A stretch of DNA of 61,642 nucleotides, from assembly GCA_910585215.1 (NCBI GenBank), contig CAJUDQ010000001.1, positions 155,166 through 216,807 of the forward strand, written 5' to 3'. Of the stretch, positions 7,814 through 16,861 are shown one piece after another; the first letter of the stretch is position 1; every line of letters starts with the position of its first letter. A program made the translations under genes and the position numbers. Under the pieces are notes generated by a model. It made no database searches and had not been told where the DNA came from. It saw only the letters and a program-made list of their open reading frames with translations. This DNA comes from an uncultured Lachnospiraceae bacterium (GTDB lineage: Bacteria > Bacillota > Clostridia > Lachnospirales > Lachnospiraceae).

Positions 7814-8867
7814 ATATGATACAGCCCGATAATTGTCTCCAGCATCTGTGGAAAATCAAGGCCTGCTCCTTTCATCATATTTGGAAAACGGCTGGCCGAG
7901 GTAAGTCCCGGAATCGAATTTACTTCATTAAACACAATTTTTTCATCCGGCGTCAGAAACATATCCACTCTTGCAAAACCGGAACAGCCAAGCGCTCTGT
8001 AAATAATCTTTGCTGCTTCCTGTATCTGCTTTTCCAGAGATTTGTCAATACGGGCAGGCATATGTATCACTGCACTGGCCCTTTCATATTTTTCCGCATA
8101 ATCAAAAAATCCCGAAGCAAGCTCAATTTCATCCACTCTGCCCACAATCAAATCGGAACTGCCAATCACTGAACAGCGACTTTAAAGCCTTCCACATTTT
8201 CTTTTGCGATAATTTCAGAATCGTATAAAAAAGCCTCCTCTATTGCCTTTGGCAATTCCTGTCTGCTTTGAACTTTTGTAATTCCATAAGAGGAACCCGC
8301 CCGCACTGGTTTGATAAACATAGGAAAACTGAGTTTTGACAATAAAACTTCTGCGTCTGCCTTTTCTGACTTTCTCACTGTGACTGCTTTTGGAATTTCA
8401 ATTCCATGAGAGGCCACCAGTCTGTGGGCTCTGTCCTTATCCATGCACAATGCGGAAGAACAAGTATCACAGCCAATCACAGGTATTCCTGCAAGTTCCA
8501 AAATCCCCTGCACAGTACCGTCTTCTCCATTTTTTCCATGAAGAATCGGAAATGCCGCGTTAAGCTTTGTCACTTTTTCTCCCTTTTCTGTAAACTCAAT
8601 CATTCCCTTTACACTGCGGTTTTGGGAAATCACAACTGGCACAAGATTTTTCTTATCCTCTGACCATGTATCGTCATAAATTTTCTGGTAATCTCCATAA
8701 TAACAGAACCAGTCTCCCTCTTCTGTAATTCCGATTGGAAAAATTTCATATTTTTTTGTATCCAGGTTTGTCAGTACCGAATATACAGAATGTAATGATA
8801 CCTTATATTCACTGGAATACCCTCCAAATATTACTGCTATCTTTTTCAGATTTGAATTGCTGTTCAT
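7810..8867 (-). pseudogene. vanG: VanG-type D-Ala-D-Ser ligase, frameshifted
   Basis: Two consecutive minus frames together make one ligase. The first (8867 to 8166) holds the N-terminal domain (KKIAVIFGGYSSEYKVSLHS) and part of the ATP-grasp domain (FPMFIKPVRAGSSYGI), then ends ...EGFKVAVQ-stop. The second, from about 8169 to 7810, continues IGSSDLIVGRVDEIELASGF, including the FFDYAEKYE omega-loop region, then GFARVDMF, VFNEVNSIPG and FPNMMKGAG. Adding one G in GTCGCTG near 8177 restores ...KVGCSVIGSSD... in a single 352-residue frame, the usual size. As it stands the enzyme would lose its catalytic C-terminal half. The ATG at 8867 overlaps the vanW stop by 4 bases. Confidence 0.88.
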
Positions 8868-9694
8868 TTTAGCCCATCTCCTTTATTAATTATAATAATA
8901 TCCTCCGGCAGCTCATACTCCACCTCATGTACCGTATTATAAAGATGAATATCTTTGTTTTTCTGTCCTGTTTTATCCGATTTCAGGCAGTCAACAGAAG
9001 CTTCCAGATATATTTTTCCCTTTTCCCGAAAATAAGAAACACTTTTATTATAGATTGTATAATTATAAAATGATTCTCTGTCTGAAAAAATACTTCCGTA
9101 CATGTAATCGCTGTCAAAACCAATCCCTATTTGAAACAAATCAGGTGTGTTATTCTGCACCTTTAAATCAAGCCACCCCTCATTAATCGTGGCGTCTGTA
9201 CCACAGGGCATTTCCGCGTTGGGAGGGAGGGATTCCTTTTGATGTCCGTGTCTTTCCACGATGGTCAAAGGAGTGTGCAGAAACATCCAGTAAAGCATAG
9301 TGCTGATTTGGCACAGACCGCCACCATATTCCCCGACGATTTTTCCATTTATTAAAACCAGTCCGTCTTTATAAGGCTCCTTTTTATCTGCCTGCCGCGC
9401 GCATTTCCAAAAGGAAAATGTCTGCCCCGGGCGGATAACCAGCCCTTGAAATGTAGCTGCGGCAAGCTTCAGATTATGCACTTTGTTCTGCTGATATTGA
9501 ATATCATAACCGCTGTTTTGGTTTATCATTAATGAGGAAGTTTCAAAGATTTGATATGGAAGCTGCACATCCACTCTCTTCTCTGCATAACTGCGGCCGT
9601 CAAAATGCATCTTCAAATAAAAGAACTGTTTTCTCTGCCACCTTCTAAGCGGCAGGAGAAATGGAAATATCTGTGTAACCCTTCTTCTTTTCAT
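8864..9694 (-). CDS. vanW: VanW-like protein
   Basis: 276 residues. VanW family core: YQQNKVHNLKLAAATFQGLVIRPGQTFSFW, then GKIVGEYGGGLCQISTMLY and NNTPDLFQIGI. VanW accompanies VanB and VanG clusters; its biochemical role is unresolved. ATG 9694 was chosen for the AAAGGGG site 8-9 bases upstream. An earlier in-frame start at 9733 lacks one. The basic N-terminus (MKRRR...FPFLLPLRRWQRK) has no clear signal peptide. The stop overlaps the ligase start (ATGA). Confidence 0.88.
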   Translation of the reverse strand: MKRRRVTQIFPFLLPLRRWQRKQFFYLKMHFDGRSYAEKRVDVQLPYQIFETSSLMINQNSGYDIQYQQNKVHNLKLAAATFQGLVIRPGQTFSFWKCARQADKKEPYKDGLVLINGKIVGEYGGGLCQISTMLYWMFLHTPLTIVERHGHQKESLPPNAEMPCGTDATINEGWLDLKVQNNTPDLFQIGIGFDSDYMYGSIFSDRESFYNYTIYNKSVSYFREKGKIYLEASVDCLKSDKTGQKNKDIHLYNTVHEVEYELPEDIIIINKGDGLK

Positions 9695-9757
9695 TGTTGA
9701 TATCCCCTTTCTTAATTTTAGAATATTTTGCATAGATAATATTCTATAAAATAAGAA

Positions 9758-9796
9758 TATCCCCTATTCGATAAACATTATACCGAACAGGAGATA
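9758..9796 (-). terminator. Hairpin after the TraX-like gene
   Basis: In minus-strand RNA, TATCTCCTGTTCG pairs with CGAATAGGGGATA (13 bp including two G-U pairs), followed by TTCTTATTTT. It would end or attenuate transcription between the TraX-like gene and vanW, separating vanRS from the resistance genes. Confidence 0.5.
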
Positions 9797-9881
9797 GCTA
9801 TACTTTAATATACAATAACTCATTTCCTAAGAAATTATAAAGATAAAATTTATTTTTTATTGTGGCTGCATTTTTTATATT

Positions 9882-10820
9882 TCAGACATAACAGTAATAT
9901 CGGATGAAAAACAAAATAACTATATGAGTTACATAATATATGTAAAAAAAATATTTGCTGCCCTTTCCCCTTTTTCCATTATAAGCCAAAAACAGAGGCG
10001 CCGCAAAAATCATCATCCATTGATATTCCTGTAAAAACATATCTTTTATGGTATATGAAATAAATGTATTTAATTCCATATCCCCCGTCCCTAAAATTAC
10101 CATTAAATTTTTATAAATCGCATAAATGAAACTATCTTCGCCAAAAAACTGCCTTAACCTAAATAATACTCTTGTATATACATCAAAACAATTGATAATT
10201 GTAAAAACCGCCACAGCGGCAGTATAAAAAACAACTCCCATTCTATTATATTGCTTTAGAGTTCCATTCTTTTTAATTTTATATGGTATATAAAATGCTA
10301 AACCAACAATAGAAAAAAATAATGGGCCTTCATGATAAAAAAGATTGTGAAAAAGACCTAATAAAATATTTTCTATCCACCAAGGAACTTTTATGTATTC
10401 TTCTAATGCAATAACTCCCCAAACTGTCCCCCATATTGCACATAACATTAAAATTTGATAAAACACATATCTTATTATATTTTTTCTGCTTCTATTTTCA
10501 ATTACCCACATTAACAATACAAATTGAAATAATGTTGTAAAAATATTATTTTTAACTTGAGTTTCGTGCAGCCCGCTGCTGAAAAACGCATTTAAAATAC
10601 ATAATACAACCGCCATTAAAACTCCCGCAGCATATAATCGAAACAAATACTTTTTCTGATTTCTTGTATGTAAAAATCCCTGTACACAGCAAAACGCAAA
10701 GACAGGATAGGCAAGCCTGCCTATCCATCTGAAAAATATCGGAGTATCTGGAAGAAATTCTCCTACATGGTCAATGGTCATAAATATAACCGCTAATATT
10801 TTTAAAATAGTAGTTGTCAT
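9882..10820 (-). CDS. TraX-like membrane protein
   Basis: 312 residues with about 8-9 membrane segments. The N-terminus (KILAVIFMTIDHVGEFLPD...RWIGRLAYPVFAFCCVQGF) is the hallmark of the TraX family (PF05857), named for the F-pilin acetylase but widespread on clostridial chromosomes as a presumed membrane acyltransferase. It lies between vanS and vanW, where VanG clusters of enterococci carry a vanY-type gene. There are no other conjugation genes nearby, so a cell-wall or surface acylation role is more likely than pilus modification. Start ATG 10820 behind AAGGAAAC. Confidence 0.82.
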   Translation of the reverse strand: MTTTILKILAVIFMTIDHVGEFLPDTPIFFRWIGRLAYPVFAFCCVQGFLHTRNQKKYLFRLYAAGVLMAVVLCILNAFFSSGLHETQVKNNIFTTLFQFVLLMWVIENRSRKNIIRYVFYQILMLCAIWGTVWGVIALEEYIKVPWWIENILLGLFHNLFYHEGPLFFSIVGLAFYIPYKIKKNGTLKQYNRMGVVFYTAAVAVFTIINCFDVYTRVLFRLRQFFGEDSFIYAIYKNLMVILGTGDMELNTFISYTIKDMFLQEYQWMMIFAAPLFLAYNGKRGKGSKYFFYIYYVTHIVILFFIRYYCYV

Positions 10821-10848
10821 TTCTATTGTTTCCTTACTTAATACTTTC

Positions 10849-12006
10849 TTATACAGGCAATTTCACCACAAACGTAGTCACCTCATTTTCACTCTTCGCC
10901 GTAATCTCCCCTCCATGCAGTGTAACAATTTCCTTTGCAATCGCCAGTCCAAGCCCTGCTCCGCCTGAGTTTGTCGCTCGTGCGTCGTCAAGCCTGAAAA
11001 ACTTTTCAAAAATCGACTCCAGCCTGTGCTTTGGAATCGTCTTTCCTTTATTGGCAAATGAAATCACCAGCTCATGTTCATAATTTTCCGCCGTAATTTT
11101 AATCACTGTATTTGGATAACTGTAAGAAACCGCATTTTTCAAAATATTATTAAACACCCTCGCCATTTTTTCTGCATCCACATACGCGCTTAAATCCTCC
11201 GCCGCTTTCAGCTCAATACGATTCCCCCTTTGCTTTAAAACAGGATAAAACTCATCTGTCATCTGCATCAGCATATAAGAAATATCCGTTGTTTCCCTTT
11301 CAAGCACAATTTGCTGCAGATTATATCTAGTAATCTCAAAAAACTCATTTATCAGCTTTTCAAGCCTCACTGCCTTATCTAATGAAATTCCTATATATTT
11401 TTCCCTCTGTTTCTCCGGCATATCCTTTGCCTCGTCTAAAAGGCTTAGATATCCAATGACCGAAGTAAGCGGCGTTTTCAAATCATGTGCCAGATAAGTA
11501 ATCAAATCGTTTTTTCGTGCTGCTTCATCTTTTAAAAGCTGCTCATTTTGAATCATATGCGTTTTTATTTCTGACATCTGTGTAGAAATCGCTGCATATT
11601 CATTTGGAAAAATATCATCGGCATCCCTCTCCTGCGACATATACTTATGAATCATCTGCGCGGAATTTGCAATCGCTTTCTTTGATTTCCGTTTCCCGCT
11701 AATATAAGCTGTCAGCATAACAACTCCAGTTCCTGTCAGCACAACGGCACAGAGAAGGAAAAAAATCAGCCTTTTTAAAGCTGTCCAGTTTATATTTCTG
11801 ACAACAATAGAAGTGTCCTGGTCTGGATAATAAATACTCTCGCGTTTTGTAAAAGTATTGGTAAATATATCAACAAACAGGCCATTCCAGACATTGTCAA
11901 ATAAATCATATAACAGGATGCAGCAAATCAGAGCAATCCACAAAATAAAAACTACCTGAAATGCTTTCCAGATTTTATATAAAAAATGCAAAATTTTATT
12001 CCTCAA
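10849..12006 (-). CDS. vanS: VanS-like sensor histidine kinase
   Basis: About 385 residues. Two membrane segments (about residues 16-36 and 80-104) flank an approximately 40-residue extracellular loop. The H-box is YLAHDLKTPLTSVIGYLSLL (phospho-acceptor His about 174). The N-box is NILKNAVSYSYPNT, and the G2-box is GGAGLGLAIAKEIVTLHGG. A TTG start at 12006 is preferred: GGAGTGGGG precedes it and it overlaps the vanR stop by 11 bases. In VanG systems VanS senses glycopeptides and phosphorylates VanR. Confidence 0.85.
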   Translation of the reverse strand: MRNKILHFLYKIWKAFQVVFILWIALICCILLYDLFDNVWNGLFVDIFTNTFTKRESIYYPDQDTSIVVRNINWTALKRLIFFLLCAVVLTGTGVVMLTAYISGKRKSKKAIANSAQMIHKYMSQERDADDIFPNEYAAISTQMSEIKTHMIQNEQLLKDEAARKNDLITYLAHDLKTPLTSVIGYLSLLDEAKDMPEKQREKYIGISLDKAVRLEKLINEFFEITRYNLQQIVLERETTDISYMLMQMTDEFYPVLKQRGNRIELKAAEDLSAYVDAEKMARVFNNILKNAVSYSYPNTVIKITAENYEHELVISFANKGKTIPKHRLESIFEKFFRLDDARATNSGGAGLGLAIAKEIVTLHGGEITAKSENEVTTFVVKLPV

Positions 12007-12700
12007 TTTTATACCCCACTCCCCATACAGTCTTGATATATTTCGGCTCCTCAAAAGACTCTCCCATTTTCTCCCGAAGGCGTCTTATATGTACTGTAAT
12101 GGTATTATTGTTTTTTGTGTAATATTCATCCTTCCATATTTGGTGAAACAGCTCTTCCGAGCTGACTACGGTTCCCTTTTTCTGGCACAGAATTTTAAGA
12201 ATTTCAAACTCTGTAGGCGTAAGCTCCAAAGGTTTTTCATTTAATGTACATTTATGTGCTTTGATATTCATTACCAGACCAGAATGAATAATCACATTAT
12301 CATCCTCTTCCTCCTGCCTTGCCTCGATGTTATAACGTTTATATCTGCGAAGCTGTGCCTTCACCCTTGCAACCAGTTCCAACGGAAGAAACGGCTTTGT
12401 AATATAATCGTCTGCTCCCAGCGTCAACCCTGTGATTTTATCAATTTCTTCCCCCTTTGCAGTCAGCATAATCACAGGATAATTGTGCTCTCTGCGTATA
12501 AACTGACAGATTTGAAAACCTCCCATATCCGGCAGCATCACATCCAGAATCGCCAAATCCAATTTCTCTTTTTCAATACAGTTTATCGCTTCCTTTCCTG
12601 TATAAAATTTATAAACCGTAAAATTCTCATTTTCCAGATATAACGCTACCAAATCCGCAATTTCCTGTTCATCATCTACAATTAATATTTTTTCACTCAC
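11996..12700 (-). CDS. vanR: VanR-like response regulator (OmpR family)
   Basis: 234 residues. Receiver domain with ILIVDDEQEIADLVALYLE and the phospho-acceptor Asp53 (LAILDVMLPD), Thr in MLTAKG and Lys in ADDYITKPF. C-terminal winged-helix domain (LTPTEFEILKILCQKKGTVVSSEELFHQIW; ITVHIRRLREKMG; YIKTVWGVGYKI). GTG start at 12700. It is the first gene of the cluster, with a sigma-70-type promoter 35 bases upstream. Confidence 0.9.
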   Translation of the reverse strand: MSEKILIVDDEQEIADLVALYLENENFTVYKFYTGKEAINCIEKEKLDLAILDVMLPDMGGFQICQFIRREHNYPVIMLTAKGEEIDKITGLTLGADDYITKPFLPLELVARVKAQLRRYKRYNIEARQEEEDDNVIIHSGLVMNIKAHKCTLNEKPLELTPTEFEILKILCQKKGTVVSSEELFHQIWKDEYYTKNNNTITVHIRRLREKMGESFEEPKYIKTVWGVGYKIEE

Positions 12701-12734
12701 CGCCTGTACTCCTCTCTACTTTTCATTTTGTCCC

Positions 12735-12763
12735 ATTATACTTCCTTTCCTTGAATAATGCAA
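12735..12763 (-). promoter_or_regulatory. Promoter of the vanR-vanS operon
   Basis: Minus-strand TTGCAT, 17 bp, TATAAT, about 35 bases ahead of the vanR GTG. It is the only good promoter match in the interval between the two regulatory systems. Confidence 0.65.
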
Positions 12764-12801
12764 CCAGTGTCTGTTCTATAAGGAGTCAAAAAACGATTTA
12801 T

Positions 12802-14295
12802 TTACTTCAATTCTGTCGTCGCTTCTTTATTTTGCATCATTACTGTTAGTTGAAACACCTCTCCTTCTATTTCCCAATCAAGTGCTCCATAATATTTCTG
12901 CACAGATAATTTCATGTTATAAAATCCGATTCCATGCAGTTCCTTGTCTTTCTTGCCTGTTGTTGGAAACTCTGCACCTTTTTCTATTTTTATTTTTCCC
13001 GAAAAAGAATTTTCAAATTTCAGAAAAAACATTTTTCCATTCTGAAAAGAGGAAGCACAAAGAAAGCGTTCTTCATCAAAAGACATTTTTTCACATGCTT
13101 CTATGGCATTATCCAGCGCATTGCATAAAATTACTGCAAGGTCATAGCTTTCTATCTTTAAATCCTTTGGAAAAATAAGATTGTCAACCTCTATTCTAAT
13201 ATTTTCCATTTTGCTTTTCGCTTCATGAAATTTCATATTTAATATGGCATCTGCAACTACATTTCCTGTTCGAAACTGAAGCTCCAGACGGTCTATGCTG
13301 CGGTTCAGCTCCAAAAGATATCTATTCCATTCTGTACTGATATCCTCTTTATTTTTTATTTGTTCAACAAGTTGCATAACAACTGCCATCTGATTTTTAA
13401 TATCATGTCTCATTCCTCTGATACCGGAATACACTCGCTCCATTTCAGTGACATGATTCTGCAATCCCTTTATTTGCTGCTCCATAATCACTCGCCTCTG
13501 TTTTTCCTGATTTAAAACAACCATATCCTGAAACAGCTTTACTCCATATAAAATAGAAAGAAGCGACAGTGTCAAAACAGCGGGAATCACTACCACTAGC
13601 AGGGGATAACGGTCATATAAAAGAACCGGTATCCCCTGCTCCACAGTTACAATAATCATACGCAGAAAGATACAGAGAAGAAGTCCTGTCATGCTTGGAG
13701 TCAGAATAAACATCAGTTCTGTCTTCTGCATAATATAATTTTTTTTCTGATACTTATTTTTTAGTATTATAATTAAAAAATAAGTAAGCACAGAAAAAGC
13801 AACATATACAAGTACCTGAAGCACAAATGAAGTTATCTCAAAGACTGTCTGCGCTAATACCGGTGAAATAATATAGCCCTGATTGATACACCATGACCAG
13901 AAAGAAAAAATATGGTTTCCCAATATAAGAATCATATAAGCAAGAAAAAAGCTGATTTCTGCAAAAGCCATAAATGTTACTGATAAATACAGCTTTAAGG
14001 CTACCGCGCCCTGATATAAAAATATAGCAACTGCTATCAGTACTCCCATTAAAAAAACCAGCTTTGCAAAAGTCTTAACACTATCATAATTGGAAGGAAA
14101 GAAATAACTGAGAATCAGCTTTAACAAAACCCATCCGACAATTATGATACACCCTGTCTGTCGCCTGCTTTTTAATCTGCTTTCAAGAAAACTTCCATAT
14201 AAATTTTGGAGACAATACCCCTGAAACAACATTGCCAGAATATTGACAGCCTGTATCATAATATTATATATACTGGTGTTGAAAAAATTATCCAA
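12802..14295 (-). CDS. GHKL-type sensor histidine kinase (AgrC/VirS-like)
   Basis: 497 residues. The first 245 residues contain about 6-7 membrane helices. A coiled segment (EMERVYSGIRGMRHDIKNQM) carries the phospho-acceptor His (about 297). The ATPase part has ILCNALDNAIEAC (N-box) and ELHGIGFYNMKLSVQKYYG (G-box), a typical GHKL arrangement without an EDG-style canonical G1. Such kinases sense peptides or membrane state and pair with LytTR regulators. The gene overlaps its partner regulator by 8 bases. No AgrB/AgrD-like signal gene lies nearby, so the ligand is unknown. Confidence 0.88.
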   Translation of the reverse strand: MDNFFNTSIYNIMIQAVNILAMLFQGYCLQNLYGSFLESRLKSRRQTGCIIIVGWVLLKLILSYFFPSNYDSVKTFAKLVFLMGVLIAVAIFLYQGAVALKLYLSVTFMAFAEISFFLAYMILILGNHIFSFWSWCINQGYIISPVLAQTVFEITSFVLQVLVYVAFSVLTYFLIIILKNKYQKKNYIMQKTELMFILTPSMTGLLLCIFLRMIIVTVEQGIPVLLYDRYPLLVVVIPAVLTLSLLSILYGVKLFQDMVVLNQEKQRRVIMEQQIKGLQNHVTEMERVYSGIRGMRHDIKNQMAVVMQLVEQIKNKEDISTEWNRYLLELNRSIDRLELQFRTGNVVADAILNMKFHEAKSKMENIRIEVDNLIFPKDLKIESYDLAVILCNALDNAIEACEKMSFDEERFLCASSFQNGKMFFLKFENSFSGKIKIEKGAEFPTTGKKDKELHGIGFYNMKLSVQKYYGALDWEIEGEVFQLTVMMQNKEATTELK

Positions 14296-15010
14296 GGCAG
14301 GCTCCTTTACTTTTTAAATAACGCATATATACTTTGACAAACTCATTGTATTTTCCCTTTGCCAAATACACCGTCTCTCCGGTCTTTAACTGAATACTGT
14401 CCGCATTATATTCCATAATATATGTCATGTTTACCAGATACCCTCTGTGGCACCTGTAAAAATTCTGCCCAAGCTGCTGTTCCAGTTCATTCATAACAGC
14501 ATAAATTTCTATTATTTCTTTTTTTGTATGTATTTCCACTTTTCTTGCCCTGTTTTCTATAAATAAAATATCATTTTTATTTATGGTAAAGCAACGTGTT
14601 CTGGTTTTAATAAAAAATTGCTCCTGACCTTCTCCCTGTTTTTTCTGTTCTCTTTTTTTCAGTTCTTCAAATGCTCTTTGAAATACCCTGTAAAATTTTT
14701 CCTCCTCCACCGGCTTTAGAAGATAATGAAACGCTGATACATCAAATGCATCAAATACATATTCTTTCAGACCTGTAATAAATATAAGAATCGTTTCTTC
14801 TCCTCGTTCTCTTAATTTTTTTGCAGTGTCAATTCCATTTAATCCTTCCATCTGTATATCCAGAAAAATAATATCAAAATGAAGCTTTTCTTCAAGAAGC
14901 TCCCGACCGGAAGAATAAATTTTCAAAATATGATTTAATGCTTGTTTTTCTATCAGATTTTTAATTTGTTCTCTGATTATATTCTCATCATCACATACTG
15001 CAATGTTCAA
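14288..15010 (-). CDS. LytTR-family response regulator
   Basis: About 240 residues. Receiver domain NIAVCDDENIIREQIKNL with the acceptor Asp in IIFLDIQMEGLNGID and Lys in FHYLLKPV. C-terminal LytTR DNA-binding domain (FFIKTRTRCFTINKNDILFIE; FYRCHRGYLVNMTYI). A TTG start at 15010 follows AGAGGTGG closely. The in-frame GTG at 15019 is embedded in that ribosome site and so is less likely. First gene of a two-gene operon with the GHKL kinase. Confidence 0.88.
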   Translation of the reverse strand: MNIAVCDDENIIREQIKNLIEKQALNHILKIYSSGRELLEEKLHFDIIFLDIQMEGLNGIDTAKKLRERGEETILIFITGLKEYVFDAFDVSAFHYLLKPVEEEKFYRVFQRAFEELKKREQKKQGEGQEQFFIKTRTRCFTINKNDILFIENRARKVEIHTKKEIIEIYAVMNELEQQLGQNFYRCHRGYLVNMTYIMEYNADSIQLKTGETVYLAKGKYNEFVKVYMRYLKSKGACLG

Positions 15011-15098
15011 ATCCGCCACCTCTTTTTACATAATATATCTGATTATGATACCTGCTGCTTATTATATCGGCAAAAAATAGATATTTTTAAACAAAAAA

Positions 15099-15132
15099 GA
15101 GCAAAACTGTCAGAAAACAACAGTTTATGCTC
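15099..15132 (-). terminator. Intrinsic terminator (both directions possible)
   Basis: GAGCAAAACTGT and ACAGTTTATGCTC arms flanked by A- and T-runs on both sides. In minus orientation it ends the transcript of the coiled-coil gene at 15201. Confidence 0.7.
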
Positions 15133-15200
15133 TTTTTATTTAAAAATAGATTCGTTACAAATACAAATAAATTCAAGATATAAAAATCACTGATTTTTAT

Positions 15201-15842
15201 TCAAATCAAAACATCAATCCTCTGATAGTATAATTTCTCCTGTATTTTTATCCTCTCCGTCTCCTCTTTAGCAGAATTTTCCTGCGCTTTCTCCTCTAAT
15301 GCTTCCGCCTGCACTTTTTCTGCCTCTACTTTTTCCCTGACAGCCTCTGCAAGTTCTTCTTCGGAAATCTCAACTGTTTCATCCAGCTCTTTTGCAATTT
15401 CCTCTATTTCCTCTGTCATTTCTTCTAGGCTTTCGTCGCTTTCTTCTGTTCCGAGAACTTCTTCCTTTGCCTCTTCGATAAGGTCTTCTTTTCTCTCTTC
15501 TTCCGTCTTTGGCTTTGTCTTTTCTGCTGCCTCGGCAATCTTTTCCGCACGCTCAAGCATTTCATCCAGCACATGACCCATTTGCTGGTCATTGTACTGC
15601 TGCTTTGCCGCCTTTATCTGCTCCTCATAGGAATGAAACATTTTCAGCTTTTCCATAATTTCTTCTACACTGTCACATTTCATACCCTTGAGATTTTCCT
15701 TCTGCTTCTCAAAAAAGACTATCTGATTATCCCTCTCTGCCTGTCTTTCGAGTTTCTGTTCTTTACTTTTCAAACCATTACCCAAAAACATGGACTGGCT
15801 GCCGAAAAAAGAATTGTTATTTATTTGATAACTTAGATTCAT
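15201..15842 (-). CDS. Glu/Lys-rich coiled-coil protein, unknown function
   Basis: 213 residues from ATG 15842, which follows AGGAGG by nine bases. The product is cytoplasmic in character, with no signal or membrane segment, and is almost wholly predicted helix. Residues 25-95 carry heptad-like pattern (EQKLERQAERDNQIVFFEKQ). The C-terminal 110 residues are very acidic (EEIEEIAKELDETVEISEEE). It follows the FlxA-like gene by 34 bases, so they share a transcript. No family recognised. Confidence 0.65.
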   Translation of the reverse strand: MNLSYQINNNSFFGSQSMFLGNGLKSKEQKLERQAERDNQIVFFEKQKENLKGMKCDSVEEIMEKLKMFHSYEEQIKAAKQQYNDQQMGHVLDEMLERAEKIAEAAEKTKPKTEEERKEDLIEEAKEEVLGTEESDESLEEMTEEIEEIAKELDETVEISEEELAEAVREKVEAEKVQAEALEEKAQENSAKEETERIKIQEKLYYQRIDVLI

Positions 15843-15876
15843 CACCAAACACCTCCTCTGTTCTTATTTCGGAAAA

Positions 15877-16608
15877 TCAGCCCTTTGTAATAACTGAAAC
15901 ATCTTCAAACGGCTTTTTATTGTTACGAATAGCATTGATTCTGTTTTGCTCCTCAATATCCTTTTCTGTATTTACAACTGCCACCTTTGACTTTTGACCA
16001 ATCACTTCTTCTTTATTCTCTGTACGTTTCGATTTTTCATCACCGTACTTTCTAGCTTCCTGAAATTCAGATATGGTATCTTCCGTAATTTTTATCTTTT
16101 CACCAATTCCTCTTGAAACATTATTAATCTTTTTCTGAAGTCTCTCTTTTTCTTCATCCGTTTCCGCAGTGCGCTGCCGTCCTTCCAGATTGGTACGGAT
16201 TCTTTTCATATCTGCCATCTGTTCCTTAGATGTAGAAATAGAAATAATCACCCCTGCTTCTTTATCCCCAAATCCTGTCTGACTCTGAATATTCTGCTGA
16301 TTCTCTGCTTTTATCTCTGCATTTTCGGCTGCCTGTTTCAACTCTTCCTGCCGTTTTTGTGCTTCTTCCTGTCTTTTTTGTATCTGATACTGTCTTAATT
16401 CACTGTTTAAATTCTGTATCTCTTCCTGTACGGCCTGTCTTTCCTTTACCTTCTGTTCGCTGGACATTTCCTTATTATTGGAAATATTTTTCATTTTCTC
16501 CTGAAGATTTGAAATCTGCTTGCGAATATCTGTTTCATAATTGTCCTGTGCCGGCTGCTGCACAGGTGTATTTGATTGTGATGATGTGTTTATTCCTGCT
16601 ATATTCAT
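15877..16608 (-). CDS. FlxA-like coiled-coil protein
   Basis: 243 residues, ATG 16608 behind AAGGAGG. The N-terminus is low-complexity Ser/Gln/Pro (NIAGINTSSQSNTPVQQPAQ). It is followed by ETDIRKQISNLQEKMKNISN...EIQNLNSELRQYQIQKRQEE, which resembles FlxA-family proteins (PF14282). The central and C-terminal parts continue as charged coiled coil. The function of the family is poorly known. No flagellar genes lie in this window, though a chemotaxis receptor does at 58.5-60.2 kb. Confidence 0.6.
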   Translation of the reverse strand: MNIAGINTSSQSNTPVQQPAQDNYETDIRKQISNLQEKMKNISNNKEMSSEQKVKERQAVQEEIQNLNSELRQYQIQKRQEEAQKRQEELKQAAENAEIKAENQQNIQSQTGFGDKEAGVIISISTSKEQMADMKRIRTNLEGRQRTAETDEEKERLQKKINNVSRGIGEKIKITEDTISEFQEARKYGDEKSKRTENKEEVIGQKSKVAVVNTEKDIEEQNRINAIRNNKKPFEDVSVITKG

Positions 16609-16861
16609 ATTTTTTCCTCCTTGATTTTTATTTTGAAATCCATTTCTTTTTGCTTCATAAGAAAGTACTCTTTTCTTATATTCTTATGTATAACTATTTG
16701 TCTGAATGTATTTTATACAATACTTTTTAATAATTTTAGAACTAAACTTTGGATGTAATAAATCCATATGTTAATAGTATCACAAATGCCTGAATTTATC
16801 TACCCAAATATCTATGTTTTTATTTCCGATTTTTTGATTTTCATTACAATTCAAGAACGTT

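Noticed and set aside
9882..10820. TraX as evidence of a conjugative element
   Set aside because: No other transfer, relaxase or type IV secretion gene is present; TraX-like proteins are common on clostridial chromosomes.
12802..15010. Agr-type quorum-sensing locus
   Set aside because: The kinase/regulator pair fits, but neither an AgrB-like peptidase nor an AgrD-like precursor could be seen on either side.
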